64,000 nucleotides of DNA from Paraburkholderia phosphatilytica (GTDB lineage: Bacteria; Pseudomonadota; Gammaproteobacteria; Burkholderiales; Burkholderiaceae). The notes under the pieces were generated by a model. That model saw only the letters and a list, made by a program, of their open reading frames with translations, made no database searches and was not told the origin of the DNA. A program made the translations under genes and the position numbers. Of this stretch, positions 26,428 through 34,014 are shown piece by piece. Every line of letters starts with the position of its first letter. The first letter of the stretch is position 1. The stretch spans positions 1 through 64,000 of the forward strand of contig NZ_QQOA01000039.1 in assembly GCF_003443895.1 (NCBI RefSeq), in the 5' to 3' direction.

Positions 26428-27156
26428 TCACTCCCCCGCGGCATGCTCGGCGTACAGTTCCCGCACGTAGGTGAGATGGCGTTCCGCCGCCTTGCGCGCC
26501 TTCGCCGGATCGCGCGCGAGAATCGCGTCGTGCAGCGCCTGGTGCTGCGCGAGCAGTTGCCGCTCGGCCGCGTCGTCGTAGTCGATCATCCGATGCGACT
26601 GGCGCATCGATTCGGCCACGAGCGTATGGATACCGTGCATCACGTGCGCGAGCGCGATGTTGTGCGTCGCGTCGGCGACCGCGATATGGAAGGCCGCGTC
26701 GCATTCGGCGAGCGCCTCGTGATCGCCGTTCAGCGAGCACGCTTTCAGCGCATCGAACGCACGCGAGATCTTCTTGAGGTCCGCCGCGGTCGCGCGTTCG
26801 GCGGCATACGCGCTGCAGATCGATTCCAGCCCCTGGCGCAGTTCCAGCACGTCCGCGCTGGTGCGCGGATGCTGGATCAGCAGTTCGGCGAGCGGCCCCG
26901 AGAACAGCGACTGCGTCATGTCGATCACGATAAAGCCGCCACGCCCCGCCGTTGCGATATAGCCGTCGGCTTCGAGGCGGACCAGCGCTTCGCGCAGCGA
27001 CGGCCGCGACACCGACAGCTGCGCGGCCAGTTCCCGCTCGGCCGGCAACCGGTGGCCCGGCAGCAACGTGCCCGCCGAAATCAGCGCCTTGATCTGGTCG
27101 GCGACGACGTCGGACAGGCGCTTGCGGGAAACGGTCTGGATCGGGCTGAAAGGCAT
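26428..27156 (-). CDS. FadR-family GntR regulator, probable lactate repressor
   Basis: This 242-residue regulator has an N-terminal GntR winged helix (residues about 12-75, RLPAERELAAQLSVSRPSLREAL motif) and an all-helical FCD ligand domain with metal-binding histidines (AFHIAV, MHGIHTLV, HQALHDAI). It is encoded just upstream of lutABC on the same strand. By analogy with LldR/LutR-type regulators it probably releases the lut operator in the presence of lactate. The palindromes at 26288-26322 are its likely targets. Confidence 0.88.
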   Translation of the reverse strand: MPFSPIQTVSRKRLSDVVADQIKALISAGTLLPGHRLPAERELAAQLSVSRPSLREALVRLEADGYIATAGRGGFIVIDMTQSLFSGPLAELLIQHPRTSADVLELRQGLESICSAYAAERATAADLKKISRAFDALKACSLNGDHEALAECDAAFHIAVADATHNIALAHVMHGIHTLVAESMRQSHRMIDYDDAAERQLLAQHQALHDAILARDPAKARKAAERHLTYVRELYAEHAAGE

Positions 27157-27270
27157 GGTGTGGAGCGCGTACTACGCGTGTGAAGGTCGTCGTCGACGGG
27201 GCGCTGACGATTATAACCAGCGCGACACGCGTCGAATCGCATGCGACGGGACGCGGCAAAACCATGCCGC

Positions 27271-27309
27271 AAAAAACGAAGCGGCCGGTCGCATCGCGCG
27301 ACCAGCCGC
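27271..27309 (-). terminator. rho-independent terminator of rpoN
   Basis: On the minus strand a 12-bp stem with one mismatch (27309-27298 with 27292-27281) and a 5-base loop is followed by TTCGTTTTTT. It lies 60 bases after the sigma-54 stop codon and before the GntR gene, so the rpoN transcript should end here. Confidence 0.7.
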
Positions 27310-27368
27310 ATTTCCAGTACTCACCACCTTCGAACAGTCAAAGACCCGCAGCAAGCCTCATCCAACGC

Positions 27369-28835
27369 TCACAACTGACGCCGCAACTCCGCCGGCGGCA
27401 CCTTCATCAGATGCCGGTACTTCGCGACCGTCCGGCGCGCCACCAGCACGCCCTGCTCCGCGAGCATCTTCGCGAGCGTCACGTCCGACAGCGGATCGCG
27501 CACGTTTTCCGCCGCGATCATCTCCTTCAGGAGCGCACGCACGGCAGCGGCCGAACAGGTACCGCCGCTTTCGGTGCCGAGTTCGCGCGGGAAGAAGTGC
27601 TTGAACTCGAAGATGCCGCGCGGCGTCGCCATGTACTTGTTGCCCGTCGCGCGCGAGATCGTCGATTCGTGCAGACCGAGTTCATCCGCGACGTCACGCA
27701 GCACGAGCGGCTTCAGCGCGATCTCGCCGTACTGGAAAAACGCCTTCTGATGCGTGACGATGCATTCGGCCACGCGCTGGATCGTATCGAAACGCTGCTG
27801 CGCGTTGCGGATCAGCCAGCGCGCTTCCTGCAGCTGCTGCGCAAGCGGCGAATGGCTCGCGCCAGCCGACTGCGCGAACAGCTCCGCATAGCGGCGATGC
27901 AGCCGCGCGCGCGGCAGCACGGCGGGATTGATCGCGACGGTCCACTTGTTCTTCACCTGGCGCACGATCACGTCCGGCACCACGTAGTTGTCTTCCGCGA
28001 TGCCGAAATGGCTGCCCGGTTTCGGATCGAGCTTGCGGATCAGCGCGCAGGCCACGCGCAGATCGTCCGCGCTGCAGCCGATCTGCTTCTGCAGCTCGGC
28101 CTGTTCGCGTCGCGCGAGCCGCTCCAGATGATGCTGGACCACTTCGCGCGCCACGGCGCGGCACGGCGTGTCTTCGTCGAGCGCATCGAGCTGCAGCGCG
28201 AGGCATTCGGACAGCGAGCGCGCAGCAAGCCCCGGGCGATCGAGCGACTGCACAAGCCGCAGCGCGACCCGCAGTTCCTCCTCGGTCAGCGCGGGCTCCA
28301 TCGGCACGGCGGCCGCCAGTTCCTCGAGCGTCTGGCGCAGGTAGCCGTCGTCGTCGAGCGCGTCGATCACCAGCTGCGCGACTTCGCGATCCCGGCCACT
28401 CAGGCGGTTCATCCGCAGCGCTTCGTGAAGCTGCTCGCGCAGCGTCGGCTGCATGCGCGCCCAGTCGGCGGGATCGCTGCCGTCCACGTCGTTGTTGCTG
28501 CGCGAACCGCGTCCGTACGGCTCGTCGGAGATGCCGCTCATCGGTTCGTCGCGATCGCTCGCGGACGTGTCGGTCATCGCTTCGGTGGCGCCGCCGTCCA
28601 CGCTGCCGGCGATCACCGGTTCGGCTTCGCCGATCGCACCATCGGCCTGTTCGGCGGGCGCGGCCGCTTCGTCGGGCTGCTGGCCGTCGTATTCGAGGAA
28701 CGGATTGGTGTCGAGCGCCGTGCGCAGCTCCTGCTGGAATTCGAGCGACGAGAGCTGCAGCAGACGCACCGACTGCTGCATGCGCGGCGTCAGAGCGAGC
28801 GATTGTCGGGCACGTAGCTGAATCGAAAGAGACAT
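27369..28835 (-). CDS. rpoN: RNA polymerase sigma-54 factor, stand-alone second copy type
   Basis: This is a full-length sigma-54 of 488 residues. Region I is Gln/Leu-rich (about 1-50), an acidic linker region II follows (about 55-120), then the core-binding domain, and the C-terminal RpoN box ARRTVAKYRH is at 466-475 for -24 recognition. The usual rpoN1 neighbours (lptB, hpf, ptsN) are absent, so this is an isolated copy of the kind called rpoN2 in Burkholderiaceae. A GG-N10-GC element lies 49 bp upstream, which suggests autoregulation. No sigma-54 activator ATPase is encoded in the window. Confidence 0.95.
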   Translation of the reverse strand: MSLSIQLRARQSLALTPRMQQSVRLLQLSSLEFQQELRTALDTNPFLEYDGQQPDEAAAPAEQADGAIGEAEPVIAGSVDGGATEAMTDTSASDRDEPMSGISDEPYGRGSRSNNDVDGSDPADWARMQPTLREQLHEALRMNRLSGRDREVAQLVIDALDDDGYLRQTLEELAAAVPMEPALTEEELRVALRLVQSLDRPGLAARSLSECLALQLDALDEDTPCRAVAREVVQHHLERLARREQAELQKQIGCSADDLRVACALIRKLDPKPGSHFGIAEDNYVVPDVIVRQVKNKWTVAINPAVLPRARLHRRYAELFAQSAGASHSPLAQQLQEARWLIRNAQQRFDTIQRVAECIVTHQKAFFQYGEIALKPLVLRDVADELGLHESTISRATGNKYMATPRGIFEFKHFFPRELGTESGGTCSAAAVRALLKEMIAAENVRDPLSDVTLAKMLAEQGVLVARRTVAKYRHLMKVPPAELRRQL

Positions 28836-28883
28836 GGCAGATCCGTCCTGTGTTCTTCGCGTTAAGGGTTTGGGCCACTTAAC

Positions 28884-28899
28884 AGCAAAGGCCATACCA
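28884..28899 (-). promoter_or_regulatory. candidate sigma-54 promoter of rpoN
   Basis: On the minus strand TGGTATGGCCTTTGCT matches the -24/-12 consensus TGGCACGNNNNTTGCW with two substitutions and keeps the invariant GG-N10-GC. The expected start near 28873 gives a 38-base leader to the rpoN ATG, with AGGA ahead of it. Autoactivation of this rpoN copy is the implication. Confidence 0.65.
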
Positions 28900-28925
28900 G
28901 TTTTTGCAAGCTGCTGTTTTTGCAA
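28900..28925. repeat. tandem 10-bp direct repeat upstream of the rpoN promoter
   Basis: GTTTTTGCAA occurs at 28900-28909 and again at 28916-28925, with a 6-base spacer, directly abutting the -24 element. The 16-bp phase and position fit a protein-binding site (IHF or an activator), but no known consensus was matched. Confidence 0.6.
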
Positions 28926-29095
28926 TGCTTTGTCTCGCGCGCCAGCGCGCCAGCGCGCACTTCGACAGGAATCTTTACAAGGCCGCTGAAAATTGCGGAC
29001 ACGATCGCAGGGTGCGATGCAGCGCTTTGCCGACCCCGCTGAAACGCCCGACCGGCAAGGCTTTCCGTCTTTCGACCCGATTGCGGAAAAGGTTG

Positions 29096-29111
29096 CGGCA
29101 CAGCATTTGCG
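29096..29111 (+). promoter_or_regulatory. candidate sigma-54 promoter of the BON-domain gene
   Basis: CGGCACAGCATTTGCG contains GGCAC-N5-TTGC exactly, with GG and GC 10 bases apart. Transcription would begin near 29122, giving a 66-base leader to the ATG at 29188. Confidence 0.75.
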
Positions 29112-29187
29112 GGTGACTGTCGATTCTGCTGTCCTCCAGAAACAGCAAGTCTTTGACCTTTGACCATCCAACTCCAGGGAGAAAACC

Positions 29188-29523
29188 ATGAAAGCCATTT
29201 CGCTACTGCAGGCCGCCGGCGCCATCGCATGTGTCACGTTCGCGCTGAACGTCAACGCGCAGAGTTCCGCCGTGCCGTCCTCCGCGTCCGAAACGGTCGG
29301 CCAGCACATCGACGACGGCACGATCACGACCAAGGTGAAGGCCGATCTGCTGACGGCCAAGAACGTGAAGTCGACCCACATCCATGTGCATACGCGTCAT
29401 GGCGTGGTGTGGCTGACGGGTACGGTGCCGTCGACCGACGACAAGTCCGCGGCCGGCGACGTCGCGCAGAACGTCGAAGGCGTGAAGGGCATCAAGAACC
29501 ATCTGAAGGTCGCCGCGGACTGA
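29188..29523 (+). CDS. periplasmic BON-domain protein
   Basis: This 111-residue protein has a Sec signal (residues 1-24, ending NAQ) and one BON domain (about 45-108, DGTITTKVKADLL…VKSTHIHVHTRHGVVWLTGTV…AQNVEGVKGIKNHLKV), as in OsmY-like envelope proteins that respond to stress and bind phospholipids. CCAGGGAGAAAACC precedes the ATG. A sigma-54-type element lies upstream and a strong terminator follows, so it is a single-gene unit. Confidence 0.9.
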   Translation: MKAISLLQAAGAIACVTFALNVNAQSSAVPSSASETVGQHIDDGTITTKVKADLLTAKNVKSTHIHVHTRHGVVWLTGTVPSTDDKSAAGDVAQNVEGVKGIKNHLKVAAD

Positions 29524-29575
29524 TACACCGCAACACGCCGCAGCGCATCCGCTTCATACGCTGCGGCAGAATCAA

Positions 29576-29613
29576 GGCCGGCCCGCCTGAGATTCAGGCG
29601 GGCCGGCCTCTTT
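29576..29613 (+). terminator. rho-independent terminator after the BON gene
   Basis: A perfect 15-bp stem (29576-29590 with 29594-29608) with a 3-base loop is followed by TCTTT. It lies 53 bases past the BON stop and just before the end of the convergent DUF2383 gene, so it may also serve that strand. Confidence 0.85.
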
Positions 29614-29638
29614 CATCGCAGCGTCGCCAGTTGTCCAC

Positions 29639-30091
29639 TCAACGCTGTGCAGCCCGGAACTGGTTGCGCACGTCGCGGATCCGGTCGTGGTTCTGCAGTA
29701 CGTGCTGGTACTGACGCTCGATCACGCCGTGCACGTCGGCCGGCAGATCGGCCTGCAGCGCCTCGGTATAGCGCTTCTTCGCGACGTCCTCCCCCTTCTC
29801 GCACTCTTCGAGAATCGCGAGGTCGCTGCGCCCCGCCACCGCCGAACGCATGTCGACCCAGCCGCGATGCATCGCACCCGCCATCGTGCCCGACGTTTCG
29901 GGTTTGCCGCCCATTCGCTGCACGACGTCCTGCAGTTCACGCGCCCCTTCCGCGCAGTCCTGCGCCGTGTCGAGGAACAACGTCTTCAGCTGCGTTTCGT
30001 GCGCGTCTTCGGCCGCCTTGCGGAACCCGCGCTCGCCGTCCTTCGAGGTTTCGATCAGTTCGTTCAGCACGCCAACGACATTGGTCGCCAT
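29639..30091 (-). CDS. PA2169-like four-helix bundle protein (DUF2383)
   Basis: This 150-residue cytoplasmic protein of the DUF2383/ferritin-like four-helix bundle group opens with VVGVLNELIETSKDGERGFRKAAEDA and ends in a helix with HDRIRDVRNQFRA. AGGAGG lies upstream of the ATG at 30091. The family is linked to stress responses in other proteobacteria, but its function is unknown. Unlike its neighbours, no GG-N10-GC element with correct spacing was found upstream. Confidence 0.88.
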   Translation of the reverse strand: MATNVVGVLNELIETSKDGERGFRKAAEDAHETQLKTLFLDTAQDCAEGARELQDVVQRMGGKPETSGTMAGAMHRGWVDMRSAVAGRSDLAILEECEKGEDVAKKRYTEALQADLPADVHGVIERQYQHVLQNHDRIRDVRNQFRAAQR

Positions 30092-30435
30092 AAAGCCTCC
30101 TTCCCGTGGGTTTCCGATCTCCGCGGCATGCCGTGCGGTGCACGGCCACGTGCCGCAGCCCTGATCTGATCGCGCATCCGCTATGCCCGACGATCGCCGC
30201 CGCTGGCATCGCCGATGCAGGCAAAAGCGCGCCGCGGACCACGTAAAAGCTGCTCGCGGCAGGCAGGCTCGCGTGGATTCAACCCCGGTTTCGACCCCGC
30301 GCAACGCCCGCCGCATCGGGATTCCCTGCAGGCGGCATCGGTTGGCACGGTGTTTGCGGACATCAACGCATCGCCCACTGCGCACGGAACGCAGATCATC
30401 CATCCAACAGGGCGAGCAACGAGAGGGAGAAACAG
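30092..30435. other. 344-bp divergent region between DUF2383 and small secreted protein genes
   Basis: No credible gene is present. The plus-strand half carries a consensus sigma-54 promoter (30343-30358). The minus-strand half has GG/GC pairs that resemble -24/-12 boxes but are one base off in spacing. Confidence 0.6.
30343..30358 (+). promoter_or_regulatory. sigma-54 promoter, near-perfect consensus
   Basis: TGGCACGGTGTTTGCG matches TGGCACGNNNNTTGC at every fixed position. It predicts transcription from about 30369 and a 67-base leader to the small secreted protein gene at 30436. It is the best -24/-12 match seen in the window. Confidence 0.85.
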
Positions 30436-30696
30436 ATGAAAGTTCGACGCACAGAATTCCTGCTGCTCGTCGCGCTGGCGAGTTCAGCGCTCGCGATGCA
30501 GATTCGCGAGGACACCTTGTCCGCCTCGAACACCGGGCAGCAGCCCACCATCGCGTGCAACGAGCCAGCGTCGACGTCGGCCACCGCGAATCCGGTGATC
30601 GATGCCGCCTGCCGCAGCGGACAGGATCCACGCGAGGTGCGCGGCACGCTGCATCATGCGGGCGCCGCACGGCATCGCGTGCAGATCCAGGTGTGA
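30436..30696 (+). CDS. small secreted protein of unknown function (86 aa)
   Basis: This 86-residue product begins MKVRR, has a hydrophobic stretch to about residue 20 (ASSALA, likely Sec cleavage) and a polar mature part of about 65 residues. Two cysteines (about 41 and 59) could form a disulfide. A purine-rich GAGAGGGAGAAACAG precedes the ATG. No family is recognised. It is transcribed from the consensus sigma-54 promoter and ends before a strong hairpin, so it is an independent unit. Confidence 0.7.
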   Translation: MKVRRTEFLLLVALASSALAMQIREDTLSASNTGQQPTIACNEPASTSATANPVIDAACRSGQDPREVRGTLHHAGAARHRVQIQV

Positions 30697-30737
30697 ACCC
30701 CGCGCAACGCGACTTCACAAAACGTCAGGTCACCGAA

Positions 30738-30773
30738 AAACGCGGCGGCCGCTCGATGCGGACCGCCGCGTTT
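30738..30773. terminator. bidirectional rho-independent terminator
   Basis: An 11-bp perfect outer stem (30738-30748 with 30763-30773) continues inward with four more pairs after a one-base bulge, around a TCGAT loop. A run of A precedes it and TTT-CATTT follows it, so it can end both the small secreted gene and the convergent membrane protein gene. Confidence 0.8.
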
Positions 30774-30818
30774 CATTTGCCATCAACCATCAGCCATCGA
30801 ATCCAGCCCGTTGCGCGC

Positions 30819-31409
30819 TCAATGCGCGGGCGATTGCACGGCATCGGGCGCATCGTCCAGCGGCGTGGGCGTGACGGTCGGATCGAAATCCGACCAGCGT
30901 CCCTTCTGCCAGCGTCCCGTTGCGCGCTCCACGTCCCGCCCGCCGGAATCGCGGAGCGTCTGCGCGGCCATATGCTGCGTGTCCGGATTCACGTGCACGG
31001 CCACCAGCACGCCCGAATCGCGCGACTCATGATGCGAGAACGGCTGATGCGTCTCGCCGCCTCGTCGCGTGGCCATCATCGCGCCGACCAACGAGCCGAT
31101 ATACGCGCCCACCCCGGCCGCGATGATCGATATCAGCAGCGGCGCCTGGAACGCCGCGAAAATCGCGACGCCCACCACCGCACCGGCGACCGCGCCCAGC
31201 GTGACGCCCTTGCCCGCGCCCTTCGGCGCTTCGGAGACGCCCGGGTCGGTGTCCATGTCGCCTCCGATCGGATGGCGCGCGTGCTGGCCGCGCGGATTGA
31301 CGAAAAACAGCGTGACGTCCTCTTCGATGAAGCCGCGCTCGAAGAGCCTGCGCGCGGCATGTTCGGCTTCGGAGAACGTGACGAAACGGGCAGCAACGAT
31401 CAGAGACAT
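30819..31409 (-). CDS. glycine-rich membrane protein, stress-type
   Basis: This 196-residue protein has an N-terminal alpha/beta region (SLIVAARFVTFSEAEHAARRLFERGFIEEDVTLFFV), then a Gly/Ala-rich hydrophobic double span (about residues 68-112, GKGVTLGAVAGAVVGVAI and ISIIAAGVGAYIGSLVGAMM) like glycine-zipper proteins, and a hydrophilic C-terminal part that repeats the alpha/beta theme. No family name is assigned with confidence. AGGAGGTGCC precedes the ATG, and a sigma-54-type element lies 58 bp upstream. Confidence 0.78.
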   Translation of the reverse strand: MSLIVAARFVTFSEAEHAARRLFERGFIEEDVTLFFVNPRGQHARHPIGGDMDTDPGVSEAPKGAGKGVTLGAVAGAVVGVAIFAAFQAPLLISIIAAGVGAYIGSLVGAMMATRRGGETHQPFSHHESRDSGVLVAVHVNPDTQHMAAQTLRDSGGRDVERATGRWQKGRWSDFDPTVTPTPLDDAPDAVQSPAH

Positions 31410-31466
31410 GGCACCTCCTGTCGTTTGGATGAGTGGAGAGGCGGAATACCTCGCTATCTACGCTGA

Positions 31467-31482
31467 CGCATGCGCAATGCCA
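31467..31482 (-). promoter_or_regulatory. candidate sigma-54 promoter of the glycine-rich membrane protein gene
   Basis: On the minus strand TGGCATTGCGCATGCG keeps GG-N10-GC and TGGCA, with deviations at three other positions. The expected start near 31456 gives a 47-base leader. It is the weakest of the cluster apart from the rpoN site. A 10-bp tandem GGGAACAAAC lies about 30 bp further upstream (31507-31526). Confidence 0.55.
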
Positions 31483-31538
31483 AGCCCGGCCAAGGTATGC
31501 CGCACCGGGAACAAACGGGAACAAAGACCCCGCATCCG

Positions 31539-31889
31539 TCAAGCGCCGCGATCGGGTTCCATGCCCTCCACCCGAAACAGACCGCTATGCAGCTCCACGC
31601 TCGCGCCATCGCTCTGGTCGAGCGCTTCCGCGCAGACCGAACGGATGCGCGCATGTCCTTTACGATAGGCCCGCAACAGGTCGTCTTCAAGCGGCGATGC
31701 AGCGCCGAAATGATCTTCCAGCGCCTCGGCGCTGATCGCGCAGCTCACCGGCTCGCCATCGACGAGCGCCGTAAAGCGCACCGTCAGATTCGCGCCGTCG
31801 AATACGGGCGCATCGTGGTCGGGAAAGGTGATGTGCATGCTCGCGTCCTCGTAAGCCGGCCTCGCCATCGCAGCGGTCGGCGTGCTCAT
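31539..31889 (-). CDS. DUF1488 domain protein
   Basis: This 116-residue cytoplasmic protein contains a DUF1488 domain from about residue 17 (MHITFPDHDAPVFDG…VDGEPVSCAISAEALEDHFGA). Its start overlaps the stop of the DUF4142 gene by 4 bp, so the two are cotranscribed. An internal ATG at 31838 would give a shorter form starting at the domain. Its function is unknown. Confidence 0.85.
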   Translation of the reverse strand: MSTPTAAMARPAYEDASMHITFPDHDAPVFDGANLTVRFTALVDGEPVSCAISAEALEDHFGAASPLEDDLLRAYRKGHARIRSVCAEALDQSDGASVELHSGLFRVEGMEPDRGA

Positions 31890-32461
31890 GACGAACCCTT
31901 CACGGTGGCCGCCGTCAGCTGCTTCGCCATCTCCAGGTGATGTTCGATGGTGGGCAGCGCCTTCGCGGCGGCGTTCTTCAGGTCCGGGTCGGTGCCGCCA
32001 TGGCTTTCGTCCTGGAACAGCTGCACGGCCTGCTCGTGTCCTTCCAGCGCCACCTGCTCGACGTACGCCTGATCGAAGGTCTTGCCCTTCAGCGTCTTCA
32101 GCTTGCCGATCAGCTGGCCGTCCGGCTGCGGCTCGACCGTCACGCCCTTACGCGCCGCCACGGCCGAAAGATCGTGCGCGAGACGCGTGTGATCCTGGAT
32201 CATCCGTTGAGCGAACTGCCTGACCTGCGCGTTCTGCGATTGCTTCAGCGCGAGCCGGCTCGCCGCGATTTCGGTCGCGCCGGCCTCGCCCGCGTTCTGC
32301 ACGAATTCCTCGTCGCCGGCGGAGAGCTGCTGGCCGGTCGTCTCCGACGCACCCACCGCGTTCGTCTGCGCGAGCGCGCCAACCGACCACGCGGACGTAA
32401 CGAACGCGGCGCAAGCCGAAAGCGCAACGACGCGGGCCTGCAACGAAAAGCGCGGTGTCAT
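31886..32461 (-). CDS. periplasmic DUF4142 protein
   Basis: This 191-residue protein has a Sec signal (residues 1-31, ending LAQ) and a DUF4142 ferritin-like helical domain (about 46-185: EEFVQNAGEAGATEIAASRLALKQSQNAQVRQFAQRMI…). GGGGAG precedes the ATG at 32461. Family members are periplasmic and often stress-induced. The gene leads a two-gene operon with DUF1488 and lies under a GGCAC-N5-TTGC promoter. Confidence 0.9.
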   Translation of the reverse strand: MTPRFSLQARVVALSACAAFVTSAWSVGALAQTNAVGASETTGQQLSAGDEEFVQNAGEAGATEIAASRLALKQSQNAQVRQFAQRMIQDHTRLAHDLSAVAARKGVTVEPQPDGQLIGKLKTLKGKTFDQAYVEQVALEGHEQAVQLFQDESHGGTDPDLKNAAAKALPTIEHHLEMAKQLTAATVKGSS

Positions 32462-32560
32462 GATGTTCTCCCCATTCGAACCGATGGCGATGAGCAGTGG
32501 CGCGCCGTACAGCGCAATGCCGCGCCGGCGCGCGCGCCTGCTTACGTTTGTAAAGGACGA

Positions 32561-32576
32561 CGCAAGCGTTGTGCCC
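32561..32576 (-). promoter_or_regulatory. sigma-54 promoter of the DUF4142-DUF1488 operon
   Basis: On the minus strand GGGCACAACGCTTGCG contains GGCAC-N5-TTGC exactly with the correct GG-N10-GC. Transcription would begin near 32550, 89 bases before the ATG. The -24 half is duplicated by a perfect 13-bp tandem repeat (32566-32578 and 32579-32591). Confidence 0.75.
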
Positions 32577-32591
32577 ACGCGTTGTGCCCAC
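32566..32591. repeat. 13-bp perfect tandem duplication over the -24 element
   Basis: GCGTTGTGCCCAC occurs twice in immediate succession, 32566-32578 and 32579-32591. Only the promoter-proximal copy has a TTGC at the right distance to form a -24/-12 promoter. Confidence 0.85.
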
Positions 32592-32695
32592 CGTCATGCG
32601 CCGCTGGCCGCAGCGCGCCGCAGTACACTGAGCCCGCTTGCGCGACGCCGCACAAGATGCGATGGTGTAAGTCCCATTCCCGCCCGGAGAAGCTC

Positions 32696-33370
32696 ATGCG
32701 TATCGCCACGGCCTTCCTGTTCGATCTCGACGGCACGCTCGTCGACAGCGTCTATCAACACGTGCTCGCGTGGAAAGAAGCGCTCGACGACGAAGGCATC
32801 GATCTGTCGGTGTGGCGCATTCACCGGCGCATCGGCATGAGCGGCGGACTCTTCATGAACCAGCTGCTGCGCGAAACCGGCGGCGAGATCGATGCGAACC
32901 GCGCAGACCGGCTGCGCCAGAAACACGCGGACGCGTACCGGCGTCTGCGCGCGCAGGTGTGTCCGCTGCCGGGCGCGAAGGAACTGCTCGCGGCGCTCGA
33001 TGAAAGCGGCACGCGCTGGGCGATCGCCACGAGCGGGCGGATGGAAACGGCGGCGGTGAATCTGGAGGCGCTCGGCGTGGATCCGTCGAAAGCGGTCGTC
33101 GTCACGCGCGACGACGTGAAGTACGCGAAGCCCGACCCCGATCTCTTCATCGCCGCGGCCGCGCGACTCAACGTGCCGATCGAACACACGGTGGTGGTGG
33201 GCGACAGCATCTGGGACATGCTGGCCGCGCGACGCTGCCGCTCGCTCGGCGTCGGGCTGCTGTCGGGTGGGTATGGCGCGGAGGAACTGGAGCGCGCGGG
33301 CGCATTACGCGTCTATGACGACCCCGCCGATCTGCTGCTGCATCTCGACGAAGTCGCCGCTCGTCCGTGA
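32696..33370 (+). CDS. HAD-superfamily phosphatase
   Basis: This 224-residue HAD hydrolase has nucleophile Asp10 and Asp12 in DLDGTLVDS, motif II Ser/Thr in IATSG, motif III Lys in KYAKPDPD and the motif IV acidic pair in VVGDSIWD. It resembles phosphoglycolate phosphatase-like or beta-phosphoglucomutase-like members with an alpha-helical cap. GGAGAAGCTC precedes the ATG. It is divergent from the DUF4142 gene; the substrate is unknown. Confidence 0.88.
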   Translation: MRIATAFLFDLDGTLVDSVYQHVLAWKEALDDEGIDLSVWRIHRRIGMSGGLFMNQLLRETGGEIDANRADRLRQKHADAYRRLRAQVCPLPGAKELLAALDESGTRWAIATSGRMETAAVNLEALGVDPSKAVVVTRDDVKYAKPDPDLFIAAAARLNVPIEHTVVVGDSIWDMLAARRCRSLGVGLLSGGYGAEELERAGALRVYDDPADLLLHLDEVAARP

Positions 33371-33404
33371 GTCAGGGCCTTGAATCAGGCAACATTGAAT
33401 CGAA

Positions 33405-33911
33405 TCACGGGGCCACGCACGCGGCCCCGACCAGCACCGCGAAGTCGGTCGAAGCGAGACCGATCACGAACATCGTGCTGACCATCGCGCCGATCCGCGC
33501 GAGCAGCCACGCACGCTCCGCGCGAACATGACGCGAACTCAACGGACCATCCCACGGCACGCGGCTCGTACGCCACAGTTCGCGCCACGCGAGCGCGGCG
33601 CCGGCCAGCGCGAGCAGCACGCAGCCCACGCTCGCCGCGAGCACCAGCCATTGCAGCCATGACAACGGCTGGGAAGAAATGACCTCGTCCGGCGAGGGAC
33701 AGGAGAGCCGCACCGGCACGCTGGAGAGCGCCACCTGCGCCACCCAGGCGGCCGGCGCGCCGAACAGCGCGACCACCGTGCGCAGATTGCCGGACCAGCC
33801 GCGTTCAGAGGCGACCTCGCGGGCTTCCCGCGCGGCTGGGGCGTCGGCGCGCGCGTCCTGCCGCGGCGCGCCGTGCGCCCGGTGAAACCAGCCGATCCTG
33901 TTCGCGGTCAT
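33405..33911 (-). CDS. integral membrane protein of unknown function
   Basis: This 168-residue protein starts with a charged cytoplasmic segment of about 45 residues followed by four hydrophobic spans (about 46-65, 84-108, 127-146 and 150-166). The start at 33911 was chosen because longer frames lack membrane character and the ATG begins a plausible N-terminus. Single Cys residues sit in or near the spans. No family is recognised. It converges on the HAD gene with a 34-bp gap. Confidence 0.7.
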   Translation of the reverse strand: MTANRIGWFHRAHGAPRQDARADAPAAREAREVASERGWSGNLRTVVALFGAPAAWVAQVALSSVPVRLSCPSPDEVISSQPLSWLQWLVLAASVGCVLLALAGAALAWRELWRTSRVPWDGPLSSRHVRAERAWLLARIGAMVSTMFVIGLASTDFAVLVGAACVAP

Positions 33912-34014
33912 GCGCCTGCTCCGTTCGCGAGTATCACGCACGACCGTGCGGCAATGCGACGGTCGGCAAATCTCTACGAACAAGCAAACGGCGGACCCGC
34001 CCGCCAGTGAACGT

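Larger units (their letters stand above)
28836..29187. other. 352-bp divergent regulatory region between rpoN and the BON gene
   Basis: This gene-free interval holds two sigma-54-type promoters pointing outward (28884-28899 minus, 29096-29111 plus), a tandem 10-bp repeat and a short stretch of repeated GCGCGCCA at about 28937-28961. No reading frame here looks real. Confidence 0.7.

Noticed and set aside
28937..28961. Run of GCGCGCCA units between rpoN and the BON gene
   Set aside because: It is a short GC-biased run with no clear array structure.
30092..30342. Possible sigma-54 promoter for the DUF2383 gene on the minus strand
   Set aside because: The best GG/GC pairs have spacing N9 or N11 instead of N10, so they do not qualify.
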